From assembly GCF_018861735.1 (NCBI RefSeq), contig NZ_JAHLEB010000034.1, forward strand, positions 1 through 53,279: a DNA stretch of 53,279 bases. The letters are read 5' to 3'. Below are positions 25,604-34,798 of this stretch, piece after piece. Numbering within the stretch: position 1 is the stretch's first letter; each line of letters begins with the position of its first letter. The stretch is from Clostridium lacusfryxellense. Lineage in GTDB: Bacteria; Bacillota; Clostridia; Clostridiales; Clostridiaceae. Made by a program: the position numbers and the translations under genes. The notes beneath the pieces were generated by a model. The model ran no database searches. It worked only from the letters and a program-made list of their open reading frames with translations, and was not told where the DNA came from.

Positions 25604-27130
25604 ATGTCAAAAACAATAAAAACTCAAAGAGAGATAAATGGGTTATTCGAATTAACAGAAGGCGCAATAATTAAAGTAAAGGATAGTCCATACTATAATG
25701 ATGACTTAGCTGCAACAAAAATAAAAGAAAGAACTTGGGGAGCATATAATATTGCAGCATTATGGATAGGCATGTGTGTATGTATACCTACATACATGAT
25801 GGCATCTGGAATTATGGCAGCAGGGCTAACATGGTGGCAAGCACTTTTAAATATTACTCTTGGAAATCTTATAGTATTAATTCCAATGCAATTAAACTCA
25901 CATGCTGGTACTAAATATGGTATACCATATCCGGTATTTGCAAGATTATCATTTGGAATAAAAGGATCTAATATAGCTGCTATGGCAAGGGGAATTGTTG
26001 GAGCAGGTTGGTTTGGAATTCAATGTTGGATAGGTGGAGAAGCAATAAATACAGTATTTTCAACGTTAAGTCCAGCTTGGTCAAACTGGTCTCTGGGTAT
26101 ATGGGTTTCTTTCTTTGCATTTTGGGCTGTGAATGTTGCAATAGCATATAAAGGACTAGAGGCTATAAAGTTTATGGAGTCATGGGGAGCTCCGATACTT
26201 GGAATAATTTCATTGGCTTTAATGTATTGGGCTCTTACTTCCGTATTGGGCGCAGGAAAAAGTGTAGGGGATATATTCAATATGCCTGTAGCGAATAAAG
26301 CTCCACATTTCTGGAAGACTTTTATGGTAAGTTTAACAGCAAACATAGCATTCTGGTCTACATTATCTTTAAATATTCCTGACTTTAGCAGATATGCAAA
26401 AAGTCAAAAAGATCAAGCAAAAGGACAGATATTAGGATTACCTTTAACTATGCTTGCATTCTCATTTGTAGGTGTATTTGTAACAGGAGCTACAAAAGTT
26501 TTGTACGGTGAATTTATATGGGATCCGGTACAAGTTATTCAAAAAATAGATACACCAGTAGCTGCAATTCTCGGAGCAGTAGGAATAATAATTGCTACAC
26601 TTACTACAAATATTGCAGCAAATGCAGTTGCTACATCTAATGATATTTCAAATTTAAGCCCTAAAAAGATATCATTTAAAAATGCAACACTAATAACTGG
26701 TGCTCTTGGAGTTGCAATAATGCCTTGGAAACTTATGTCATCTGCAAGTGCATATATATTTGGATGGCTGGGAACTTATGGCTTGTTACTTGGACCTTTA
26801 GCTGGTATATTTATTGCAGACTATTATATTCATAGAAAAAAAGTTATAGATGTATATTCTCTGTTTGCTGGAAGTGAAGGACGTTACTGGTACAAAAATG
26901 GATATAATCTTAATGCTGTATATGCTTGGATCCTGGCAGTTATACTACCTGTCATAGGCAAGTTTGTACCAAGTCTAAGTTTTTTAGCTGACAATGGTTG
27001 GATAATTGGATTTTTACTAGGAATGCTAATATACACTCTACTTATGAAAAATGATAAAGTTAGTATTTTATCAGAAGAAGAAAATGAAAAAATTACAGAA
27101 GTGAAAATAGAAAATACAAAGGTTTCTTAA
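25604..27130 (+). CDS. NCS1-family nucleobase:cation symporter
   Basis: The 508-aa protein has twelve hydrophobic segments and NCS1 features: KERTWGAYNIAALWIGMCVCIPTYM at segment 1, HAGTKYGIPYPVFARLSFGIKGSNI, GAGWFGIQCWIGGEAI and SLNIPDFSRYAKSQKDQ. Relatives import uracil, cytosine, allantoin, hydantoin or thiamine. The operon context with dihydropyrimidinase and PreA points to uracil/thymine or their dihydro forms. It lies 31 bp after the aminotransferase gene and is followed by an intergenic hairpin. Confidence 0.92.
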   Translation: MSKTIKTQREINGLFELTEGAIIKVKDSPYYNDDLAATKIKERTWGAYNIAALWIGMCVCIPTYMMASGIMAAGLTWWQALLNITLGNLIVLIPMQLNSHAGTKYGIPYPVFARLSFGIKGSNIAAMARGIVGAGWFGIQCWIGGEAINTVFSTLSPAWSNWSLGIWVSFFAFWAVNVAIAYKGLEAIKFMESWGAPILGIISLALMYWALTSVLGAGKSVGDIFNMPVANKAPHFWKTFMVSLTANIAFWSTLSLNIPDFSRYAKSQKDQAKGQILGLPLTMLAFSFVGVFVTGATKVLYGEFIWDPVQVIQKIDTPVAAILGAVGIIIATLTTNIAANAVATSNDISNLSPKKISFKNATLITGALGVAIMPWKLMSSASAYIFGWLGTYGLLLGPLAGIFIADYYIHRKKVIDVYSLFAGSEGRYWYKNGYNLNAVYAWILAVILPVIGKFVPSLSFLADNGWIIGFLLGMLIYTLLMKNDKVSILSEEENEKITEVKIENTKVS

Positions 27131-27137
27131 TTTAAAA

Positions 27138-27169
27138 TATAGCTTCTGTGCTAATGTACAGAAGCTATA
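27138..27169 (+). other. Intercistronic hairpin between permease and dihydropyrimidinase genes
   Basis: Arms 27138-27149 and 27158-27169 form a perfect 12-bp stem with 8-nt loop and no T run. It may stabilise or process the message or lower downstream expression rather than end it. Confidence 0.55.
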
Positions 27170-27193
27170 CAATTTATGAGAGAGGTGTGAATA

Positions 27194-28567
27194 ATGGATA
27201 TAATAATAAAAAATGGAACAATAATATCAGCAATAGATACTTTTAAAGGGGATATAGGAATAGAAAATGGAAAAATATCTGTTATAGGAGAAAATATTAT
27301 AGATCCACTAGCTAAAATAATAGATGCTAGTGGTAAATATATACTTCCTGGTGCAATAGATGCTCATACTCATTTGCAAATGCCTTTTGGTGGAACTGTC
27401 TCCGCCGATAGCTATGAAGCTGGAACAAGGGCTGCGGCATGTGGAGGTGTAACTACAGTTTTTGATTTCGCTATCCAGCAAAAGGGTGATGGAATAATTC
27501 AAACTGCTAAAAATAGAGATGCACTTTGTGCACCACAGGCTTGTGTTGATTATGCTTTTCACGTTGCAATTACTGACCTTACACCTGAAGTTCTTGAAGA
27601 ATTCAAAAGCGCAGTAGATTATGGAATTCCAAGTTTTAAGGTCTTTATGGTTTATAAAAAGGAAGGTTTAATGGTAGATGATGCAGTACTGTGTAAAGCA
27701 CTTAAAAAATCTGGTGAAACCGGAGCTATGATAAGTGTTCATGCTGAGAATGCTGATTTAATTGATTCGAGAGTGGAGGAATATTTAAGTGAAGGTAAAA
27801 CCTCTGCTTGGTACCATTATTTGTCAAGACCTGAATTTGTGGAAGCTGAAGCTGACAAAAGAGCTATACATTGGGCAAAAGCATTTAATGCCCCATTATA
27901 TATAGTTCATTTAGCAAATAAAGATGGAATGGACGAGGTTAAAAAGGCGAGAAGTGAAGGTTATGAAATATATGCAGAAACTTGTCCGCAATATTTAAAT
28001 TTCACAAGTGAAGTTTATAAAAGAGAAGATGGAAGAAATTTTGTATGCTCTCCACCTATTAAGGGTAAGGAAAGTCAGGATGCCTTATGGGAAGGGATAA
28101 AGACTGGAGATATATCTACTATTGCAACAGATCATTGTCCTTTTAAAAGTTACGAGAAGGATTGGGGAAAAGATAATTTTACTAAAATACCAAATGGATG
28201 TATGGGAGTAGAAAATATGTATCCATATATGCTTAGTGAAGCTAACAAGGGCAGACTTTCGTTTAATAAAGTTGTAGAGTTATGTTCCTCAAATCCAGCA
28301 AAAATATTTGGTTGTGCACCAGCAAAAGGAACTATTGCTCCAGGAAGCGATGCGGATCTAGTAATTTATGACCCAAAGAAGGAAGTTACTATATCAGTAG
28401 ATAATATGCATTCAGATGTTGATCATACTATATGGGAAGGCACAAAGGTTAAAGGATATCCTGTAATGACAATATCTAGAGGCAAAATAGTATTTGAGAA
28501 TGGAGAATTTACTGGGGAACCAGGTTGGGGAAAACTTTTAAAAAGAAAAGGGAGAAAGGTAAGGTAA
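27194..28567 (+). CDS. hydA: Dihydropyrimidinase (D-hydantoinase)
   Basis: The 457-aa amidohydrolase opens dihydrouracil or dihydrothymine to the N-carbamoyl-beta-amino acid. Visible are the metal motif GAIDAHTHLQMPFGG, the carbamylated-lysine region SFKVFMVYKKEG, the metal histidines in ISVHAEN and LYIVHLAN, and the ATDHCPF Asp. Length is normal. It is the third gene of the operon and is followed after 4 bp by the PreT-like gene. The next enzyme expected, beta-ureidopropionase, is not in the window. Confidence 0.94.
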   Translation: MDIIIKNGTIISAIDTFKGDIGIENGKISVIGENIIDPLAKIIDASGKYILPGAIDAHTHLQMPFGGTVSADSYEAGTRAAACGGVTTVFDFAIQQKGDGIIQTAKNRDALCAPQACVDYAFHVAITDLTPEVLEEFKSAVDYGIPSFKVFMVYKKEGLMVDDAVLCKALKKSGETGAMISVHAENADLIDSRVEEYLSEGKTSAWYHYLSRPEFVEAEADKRAIHWAKAFNAPLYIVHLANKDGMDEVKKARSEGYEIYAETCPQYLNFTSEVYKREDGRNFVCSPPIKGKESQDALWEGIKTGDISTIATDHCPFKSYEKDWGKDNFTKIPNGCMGVENMYPYMLSEANKGRLSFNKVVELCSSNPAKIFGCAPAKGTIAPGSDADLVIYDPKKEVTISVDNMHSDVDHTIWEGTKVKGYPVMTISRGKIVFENGEFTGEPGWGKLLKRKGRKVR

Positions 28568-28571
28568 TATT

Positions 28572-28898
28572 ATGATTAATAGATTTATAGTTGAAGAAGA
28601 AATTAATAGATGCCTGCTTTGCTTTGATGCTCCCTGTAGCACAAAATGCCCCATAGGTAAGGATCCTGCAAGTATTATAATGTCTTTAAGATTTAAAAAT
28701 AATAAGGCTGCATCGCAAAAATCAGAAGACTTAGACTTAAAGTATGGTACATGTTCAGAGGCATGCCAGAATGAAATTAGTTGTGTTAAAAACTGCATAA
28801 GAGGTAAAATTGACAGGCCAATAAAGATACCTATGCTTATGAATTATATTAGTAATGAAAATAAGATTAGCATTAAAAATAATAGTGATGAAAAATAA
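28572..28898 (+). CDS. Stand-alone Fe-S domain like the N terminus of PreT/DPD
   Basis: The 108-aa protein carries only the Fer4_20 helical domain of dihydropyrimidine dehydrogenases and GltD-type proteins. Eight cysteines occur in two groups: CLLCFDAPCSTKCP (C-x2-C-x4-C-x3-C) and CSEACQNEISCVKNC, as needed for two [4Fe-4S] clusters. E. coli PreT is about 410 aa and adds FAD and NAD(P)H domains that are completely missing here; after residue 90 there are only about 18 residues and a stop, with no leftover flavin motif downstream. So electrons for PreA must come from another donor such as ferredoxin or a separate flavoprotein. It sits between hydA and preA. Confidence 0.82.
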   Translation: MINRFIVEEEINRCLLCFDAPCSTKCPIGKDPASIIMSLRFKNNKAASQKSEDLDLKYGTCSEACQNEISCVKNCIRGKIDRPIKIPMLMNYISNENKISIKNNSDEK

Positions 28899-28916
28899 TA
28901 TTAAAGGAGGTAGAGA

Positions 28917-30128
28917 ATGGGTAGTAAAGATTTATCCATAGACTTTTGTGGCATTAAGTGTGAAAATCCATTTTTTCATTCCTCTTCAGTTGTAGGAAGC
29001 AATTTTGAAATGTGTGCAAAGGCATTTGAAATGGGCTGGGCAGGAGTGGCTTTTAAAACAATTGGTTTTTATATATCAAATGAAGTTTCTCCGCGATTTG
29101 ATATAATAGGAAAAGAGTCAACGACATTCATAGGACTTAAAAACTTAGAACAAATTTCTGATCATCCACTTGAGCAAAATCTAGAGTGGATGAAGCAGCT
29201 TAAAGATAAATATCCGTCTAAAATATTGATTGCATCAATCATGGGTGAAACGGAGCAGGAATGGACTGAACTTGCAAGAATGGTAACTGAGGCTGGAGCA
29301 GATATAATAGAATGTAACTTTTCTTGCCCTCAGATGGCAAAGGAAGCCATGGGCGCAGATGTAGGACAAAATCCTGAACTTGTAAAAAGCTACTGTGAGG
29401 CAACTAGAAGAGGAAGTCATCTTCCGATACTTGCTAAGATGACGCCGAACATTGGGGATATGGTAATACCTGCAGTGGCCTCAATAAAAGGAGGCGCAGA
29501 TGGAATAGCTGCTATAAATACAGTGAAAAGTATTACAAGGGTTGATTTAAATAGTTTAGCACCATACCCTTCTATTGCAGGTAAATCATCAGTATCTGGC
29601 TATTCAGGAAAAGCTATTAAGCCTATAGCATTAAGATTTATAAATGATTTAGCTAAAAGTCAAGAATTAAAGAATATTCCTATAAGTGGTATGGGAGGTA
29701 TTGAAAACTGGGAGGATGCTGTTGAGTTTATTCTCCTTGGAGCTTCAAACTTACAAGTTACCACTGCAGTTATGCAATACGGCTACAGAATAATTTATGA
29801 CTTAATAAGTGGTCTTTCATATTATATGGATGAACAAGGCTTTGATAGTGTAAGCGACATAGTTGGGAAAGCACTGCAAAATGTAGTATCTGCGGATGAG
29901 TTACCTAGAAATTTTATAATATATCCTTTAGTTGATAAAACGTTATGCATAGGTTGTGGAAGGTGTTATATATCCTGCTGTGATGGAGGACATCAAGCAA
30001 TCGAATGGGAAAGTAGTAGTAGAGTTCCTTCCATAATTAAAGACAAATGTGTGGGTTGCCATTTGTGTGGACATGTATGTCCAGTAAATGCTATAAGTCA
30101 AGGAGAAAAGAAGTATAAAACATCTTAG
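28917..30128 (+). CDS. preA: Dihydropyrimidine dehydrogenase catalytic subunit PreA
   Basis: The 403-aa protein has a dihydroorotate-dehydrogenase-like FMN barrel (about 1-320: [64 protein letters not shown]) and a C-terminal ferredoxin domain with two CxxCxxC clusters ([11 protein letters not shown] and [12 protein letters not shown]). It reduces uracil or thymine. The active-site cysteine of the PreA loop lies in NFSCPQ. AAAGGAGG precedes the ATG. It closes the pyrimidine operon; no terminator hairpin is obvious after it. Confidence 0.95.
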   Translation: MGSKDLSIDFCGIKCENPFFHSSSVVGSNFEMCAKAFEMGWAGVAFKTIGFYISNEVSPRFDIIGKESTTFIGLKNLEQISDHPLEQNLEWMKQLKDKYPSKILIASIMGETEQEWTELARMVTEAGADIIECNFSCPQMAKEAMGADVGQNPELVKSYCEATRRGSHLPILAKMTPNIGDMVIPAVASIKGGADGIAAINTVKSITRVDLNSLAPYPSIAGKSSVSGYSGKAIKPIALRFINDLAKSQELKNIPISGMGGIENWEDAVEFILLGASNLQVTTAVMQYGYRIIYDLISGLSYYMDEQGFDSVSDIVGKALQNVVSADELPRNFIIYPLVDKTLCIGCGRCYISCCDGGHQAIEWESSSRVPSIIKDKCVGCHLCGHVCPVNAISQGEKKYKTS

Positions 30129-30350
30129 GAGTTTTTACAGAGGTTGGTAATAATTTGTTAACAATTTTGACACTTAAATGCAACAATTATTTGTTAGTAT
30201 TATTTATAGAGGCAGAAGCATCGTTAAAAGCTCTGCAAAAATAATATTAAACAACCATACCAAAACATCACTGGCAAAAAATTATATTAGGTCAGTTTTA
30301 AGTTGGAATTTATGCATAGCCTTTAAGGGCGGAAATGGAGACAAATTATT

Positions 30351-30821
30351 ATGAAACGTAAAGCTAAAGATTCATCTAAAAAACCAGGGAAATTTATTTT
30401 CTCAACAGTATTATATGTTGTCGCTTCTCTTGTAGCAATTATAGGAGTTGCATTATTAGTTAATAATATTGTCTTATTTAAAAATACTGTAAGTCAATAT
30501 GTAGCACAGGGATATAGTGCTCAAACTGTTATTAATGAATTAAGGACATCTCAATTACTTCCAGGAATATTTGAACCAGTAGCTGTATACGGTGGAATAG
30601 CATTTATCTTATTAGGTGCAGGCAAAATCAATAAAAAGGTTTCAAAATGTCTAACATTGTTAACAAAAGTTGAGGTTAACAATGATGTAAATGAAGAAAA
30701 TATTTTAAAAGAAAGTATTTTCGAAGAAAACATCGGAGTAGAAGATGCTAAAGTAGAAGAAGTTGCTGTAGATCAAAATATTGTTGATGTTGAAACTAAA
30801 AAAAATTCAGAAACAGTTTAG
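30351..30821 (+). CDS. Small membrane protein of unknown function
   Basis: The 156-aa protein has a basic N terminus (MKRKAKDSSKKPGK), two membrane segments (about 16-40 and 75-95) and an acidic, repetitive cytoplasmic or exposed tail (about 105-156, rich in V, E, N, D). I do not recognise it. The AATGGAGA site precedes the ATG. It stands alone between the pyrimidine operon (gap 222 bp, nothing seen) and a terminator. Confidence 0.75.
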   Translation: MKRKAKDSSKKPGKFIFSTVLYVVASLVAIIGVALLVNNIVLFKNTVSQYVAQGYSAQTVINELRTSQLLPGIFEPVAVYGGIAFILLGAGKINKKVSKCLTLLTKVEVNNDVNEENILKESIFEENIGVEDAKVEEVAVDQNIVDVETKKNSETV

Positions 30822-30867
30822 CACACAGATAACTGTTGTGAAGATATAAAGACAAAATAAAACTAAG

Positions 30868-30908
30868 AAAAGATTGCTTCAGTTATTACTGAGGCAATCT
30901 TTTTTTTA
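30868..30908. terminator. Terminator after the small membrane protein gene
   Basis: Arms 30868-30882 and 30889-30903 pair (one mismatch or wobble) and run into eight T residues. Confidence 0.9.
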
Positions 30909-30964
30909 TATAATAAAAACTTGTGGATATTTGCTATGAATATTTTATTAAGAATAATGTTAAC

Positions 30965-32362
30965 CTAAATAATAAATATAGCTACGATTGTAGTAACTAC
31001 TAAACCTATAATTACTGGTTTAATATTTTTCTTAGCAAGTTCAAAAGGATCAACACCACAAATAGCAGCTACTGGTATTACAGCCCAAGGAATTATTGTT
31101 CCTCCACCTACCCATATTCCAGCTATTTGACCTAGTGCTGTAAGGGTAGCTATGCCGCCACCTAAAGTAGTTGAAAAAATTTTAGCAATAGAACCAACCA
31201 ATGGAATTCCTGAGAAACCGGAGCCATCAAGACCAGTTATTGCACCAACAATTGTTATAGTACCTGCTGAAACAACTTTGCTCATTGGAACTAAATTTGA
31301 AAGCGCAACACCTAAGTCATTGACAATTCCATTGGAATTTGCAGGAAGTATCTTGCCGAAAATATCATTCAGTGCTGAATCTCCTAAATAGAAGAAAGCG
31401 GCTATGGGAATAACGATACCAAATATTTTAAATCCAAACTGCAACCCGCTAACAAGGTTATCTGTAATTTTCTCTAGTGAATCTTTTTTATAAGTGAATA
31501 CTGAAACCAAACTTAAGACGAATACAGCTGTGCCTCCAATAAGAGCAGTTGCATCTCCACCCTGAAGTTTTGCAGTATACATTATATAAATGTCCAAAGC
31601 GAATAGAACTAGTATTAGTATTGCTAAAATTCTTCTTGTTTTTTTAGAGGAAATAAGCATCGTATCTTTTACAATAACTGTCCCTGCTTGGGTTTGGGTA
31701 CCTTCAATTAGCAATCCCGCTTTAATATCCTTCCTAAGATAATAAAAAGCTACAGTAGTTGTAACTATACCCATTGTGATTACAAGTGGAATGCTTGCAG
31801 ATATAACACTAGCTATAGGTATTCCAGCCCCACCGGCAGTAAGTTTAGGAGCTGCCTGGATTATATAATCACTTGATAAAGCTATGCCGTGTCCGAAAAG
31901 ATTCATTGAAATAGCAACTCCTATGGCCGGCAGTCCTGCTTTTATAGCAATAGGCAAAAATAATGCACCCACAAGTGCTACAGCTGGTGATGGCCAGAAA
32001 AACCAGGACAAAATCATCATAACAATTCCGATAACCCAATAAGCAACCCAATAATTTTTAATGACTCCCTTAAAAGGAGAGACAATTTCATCATTTATAC
32101 CAGAAGCGACAAGGGTATTACTCATAGCAGTTACAATCGATATTATGAAAATTGTAGGCATCAATTCTTTTGTTGCGTAAACAAAACTATTAAACACACC
32201 CATGGTAGACTTTGAAATAGATCCTGTACCTGCGATCCCTAATAAAAAGATTCCTAATATACATATAAGCGTTATATCCTTTTTCTTTATCATGGCGAAT
32301 ATTATTATAATAATGAAAATGAGATATATATAGTGTAGAGGTGTTAGTGTTAAATTAATCAT
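30965..32362 (-). CDS. Polytopic transporter of the ion-transporter/citrate-type superfamily, substrate unknown
   Basis: The 465-aa protein has about twelve hydrophobic segments. Repeated glycine-rich stretches (AITGLDGSGFSGIPLVG and IWVGGGTIIPWAVIPVAAI) in the second half and WFFWPSPAVALVGALFLPIA in the first suggest the two-repeat architecture of IT/DASS-like carriers. I cannot name a substrate; many relatives are annotated only as hypothetical membrane proteins. The start has GGAG 7 bp upstream. It is convergent with the small membrane protein gene and transcribed alone. Confidence 0.75.
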   Translation of the reverse strand: MINLTLTPLHYIYLIFIIIIIFAMIKKKDITLICILGIFLLGIAGTGSISKSTMGVFNSFVYATKELMPTIFIISIVTAMSNTLVASGINDEIVSPFKGVIKNYWVAYWVIGIVMMILSWFFWPSPAVALVGALFLPIAIKAGLPAIGVAISMNLFGHGIALSSDYIIQAAPKLTAGGAGIPIASVISASIPLVITMGIVTTTVAFYYLRKDIKAGLLIEGTQTQAGTVIVKDTMLISSKKTRRILAILILVLFALDIYIMYTAKLQGGDATALIGGTAVFVLSLVSVFTYKKDSLEKITDNLVSGLQFGFKIFGIVIPIAAFFYLGDSALNDIFGKILPANSNGIVNDLGVALSNLVPMSKVVSAGTITIVGAITGLDGSGFSGIPLVGSIAKIFSTTLGGGIATLTALGQIAGIWVGGGTIIPWAVIPVAAICGVDPFELAKKNIKPVIIGLVVTTIVAIFII

Positions 32363-32636
32363 CTGCTACTCCAATTAGTATTATTGTAATATTAGGTTAT
32401 GACAAAAATACATGCTTGGTTACAAGATATTATGTAGATATTTGTATTATTATTTTTGAATATGAAGTATGGTAAAGGATACTAAAGAAATATAAAAATT
32501 ATGATAATATATAGAGAATACTCTAGTACTATTGAGTATTTTATATTAGAATAAAGTATATATAAGTTACTTAATGAAATAATAAGTAGTGTAAGTATAG
32601 TAAAAAATCATTTTTTACTATCACTAGGAGGTTACT

Positions 32637-33497
32637 ATGAGAAAAAAAATATATCTGATACTTATGTTATTTATTTTAATGACTATGTTGGGATGTGCAA
32701 GACCTAAGACTACTGTAATAAAAAAAATTGCACCTGTCACCCCAGCAACTGTAGTTAAGCCTGTTGTAAAAGAGCCAGTTGAGACTTCTTCAATACCTGC
32801 CTTTGACAAGACGGCCGTTATGTTGCCAACAGGTAAAAGCGTTCCAGTTTTAATGTATCACTCAATTTCATACCAAAAGGATAACCCTGTGCGGATTCCA
32901 ATTAAGAATTTTGAGGAGCAGTTAAAATATTTAAAAGATAACGGGTATTATACCATCACACTTACAGATTTATATGATTATTTTATGACAGATACGCCAA
33001 TACCTGAAAAATCTGTGGTTCTTACTTTTGATGATGGTTATGTGGACAATTATACAGCGATGCTACCAGCTCTTAGAAAGTACAATTTCAAAGCAACAAT
33101 TTTTGTTATTACATCGGCGATTGATAAGAATGCTAACTATTTGACATCAAAGCAACTTATTGAAATGGAGAAATACGGTGTAGATATAGAAAGCCACACC
33201 GTGAATCATGAAAATTTAAAAGATATGCCTAAGGATAAACAACTTGAAACTTTAGTGAATTCCAAAAAAGATTTGGAAAAAATATTAAATAAACAAGTGA
33301 ATTATTTTGCCTACCCTTATGGTGGATATAGCAAAACCGCTATTGAAGCTGTACGAGAAGCTGGGTATAAAATGGCTATCACAACTGATGGAAGATGGTC
33401 ATCCAAAAGTGATGGTATACTCTCTCTACATAGGGTTTACATAAGTTCATTCCATGACATGGCAGAATTCAAAAGAAGATTAACTAATACAAAGTAA
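32637..33497 (+). CDS. Polysaccharide deacetylase lipoprotein (NodB domain)
   Basis: The 286-aa protein starts with a lipoprotein signal (lipobox MLGC, Cys about 20), a Pro/Val-rich linker (about 21-55), then a NodB-type carbohydrate esterase 4 domain. The metal motif is intact: VVLTFDDGY (two Asp) and SHTVNH (two His), plus FAYPYGGYSK. It probably removes N-acetyl groups from peptidoglycan or another surface glycan at the outer face of the membrane. A 23-nt inverted repeat (32599-32621) lies just before its AGGAGG. Confidence 0.93.
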   Translation: MRKKIYLILMLFILMTMLGCARPKTTVIKKIAPVTPATVVKPVVKEPVETSSIPAFDKTAVMLPTGKSVPVLMYHSISYQKDNPVRIPIKNFEEQLKYLKDNGYYTITLTDLYDYFMTDTPIPEKSVVLTFDDGYVDNYTAMLPALRKYNFKATIFVITSAIDKNANYLTSKQLIEMEKYGVDIESHTVNHENLKDMPKDKQLETLVNSKKDLEKILNKQVNYFAYPYGGYSKTAIEAVREAGYKMAITTDGRWSSKSDGILSLHRVYISSFHDMAEFKRRLTNTK

Positions 33498-33515
33498 AGA
33501 GGAGTTCATATTTTT

Positions 33516-34541
33516 TTATTTAATAACTATCTTGGTACTTTTATCAACTATATTCCACCAAGTTTTCCCAAGATTTAGTGGCAAATCATTGCCTAAATCA
33601 TCAGTTAGAATAGTTTGGGAGGTAACATCTTTTTTAGACCAATGCATTTTAGTGAATTTACCATTACTAATAACATAACCATCTCCGGATCCTACAAGAG
33701 CTATGTCTAAACGGTATTTATCAACTTGTGTTTTAATGGTGGTAATTTGGACTACTATATTTTTAATGCTTAGAGGAATATTATCTTCTTTATTATTTGC
33801 AGATTTTCCATCCATGCTTTTAACGTACTTTCCATCACTATAAGTGTAACTCGTGTTATAGCTGCTATTCATTTTTAAAGATATATTTGTTGCAATAGAT
33901 AGTTTATCATTATCCCAGTAGCTCTTATCAAATTTTAATTTCACAGTAGGTGTTGTTGAAAAACCTTTTGTTTTAACAAGTGTTTTTAATTTTTCGCTAG
34001 AGCTATAAAGGTTATGAGGAGCTTTTCTTGTGTTATCTCTTAAATATGTTTGTGAATATGTCATTTCATTCATGCTTTTTAAGTTTTCAGTTTTTATTTT
34101 ATCAAGAGCTTCTGCGCTTCCACCACAATGAGCAAAAGGCAAATTATACTCTTTTGAAATATCTAGAAAATAAGGTCTTGCACTTCTAATTGGTCCGATT
34201 TTAGCTGCGCTATCCTTTTGAAATAATGCAATAAATCTAGGGGTACCACCCTCAGCCATGGTTTCATAAACTATATCCGCAGCATTTAGTCCGGATTGTG
34301 GTCTTGCACCTACTGAGTTTTCTACTATGGCAAGAAAAGCAATATTATCTGATATTTCCTTTGTTACTTCTTCACCTGTATAGGGAGAGAGGTATTTTTG
34401 CGTAGTTTTCACGGGGGTTTCTGTTTTGACGGGTGCGGATTTGCTAGGAGTTGGTGCAGGCTCAGCTTTTTTGCTACACCCTTGAATAATAAAACTTGCA
34501 GAAATAATTATACATAATAGTAACTTGACCTTATTTTTCAT
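33516..34541 (-). CDS. DUF3048-domain lipoprotein (YerB-like)
   Basis: The 341-aa protein has a lipobox (QGCSKK), a Pro/Lys/Thr-rich linker and the DUF3048 domains: AIVENSVGARPQSGLNAADIVYE, GGTPRFIALFQ, KIGPIRSARPYFLDI, and a C-terminal half starting near VKLKFDKSYW. The function of DUF3048 is unknown; B. subtilis YerB is its reference. ATG 34541 is chosen because TAAGGAG fits it and not the ATG at 34550. It is convergent with the deacetylase gene (18-bp gap) and both are surface lipoproteins. Confidence 0.9.
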   Translation of the reverse strand: MKNKVKLLLCIIISASFIIQGCSKKAEPAPTPSKSAPVKTETPVKTTQKYLSPYTGEEVTKEISDNIAFLAIVENSVGARPQSGLNAADIVYETMAEGGTPRFIALFQKDSAAKIGPIRSARPYFLDISKEYNLPFAHCGGSAEALDKIKTENLKSMNEMTYSQTYLRDNTRKAPHNLYSSSEKLKTLVKTKGFSTTPTVKLKFDKSYWDNDKLSIATNISLKMNSSYNTSYTYSDGKYVKSMDGKSANNKEDNIPLSIKNIVVQITTIKTQVDKYRLDIALVGSGDGYVISNGKFTKMHWSKKDVTSQTILTDDLGNDLPLNLGKTWWNIVDKSTKIVIK

Positions 34542-34592
34542 ATTGTACATCTCCTTAGTAAATATTATAGATTATCATCCTAAAATCAATTC

Positions 34593-34628
34593 CTTCAAAT
34601 GATTGCAATCATTTGCAATCATTTGAAG
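34593..34628. repeat. 16-bp-arm inverted repeat in the DUF3048/FAD-oxidoreductase divergent region
   Basis: Arms 34593-34608 and 34613-34628 are exact reverse complements with a 4-nt loop TCAT; no T run follows. Internally ATGATTGCAATCAT-type half sites repeat. It is a candidate operator or structured leader on the minus side. The rest of the 257-bp gap has two copies of an AATATTAGGTT-like 11-mer before the FAD gene. Confidence 0.55.
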
Positions 34629-34798
34629 TATCATATATCTAGTATCTTACTAATGCATAGAAATGTCTATTATAATATAAAAATATATACTATAATATAT
34701 ATTAACAAAGATTAAGTATTAAAGACTTTTAGCTTTTAATAAAATATTAGGTTCTAATAAGATATTAGGTTTCAATAAAATTCTAAGGGGTGATTTTT

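Noticed and set aside
32517-32540. Hairpin with TTTT upstream of the deacetylase gene as a riboswitch terminator
   Set aside because: The stem is only 7 bp of A/T-rich sequence, and no aptamer-like region precedes it.
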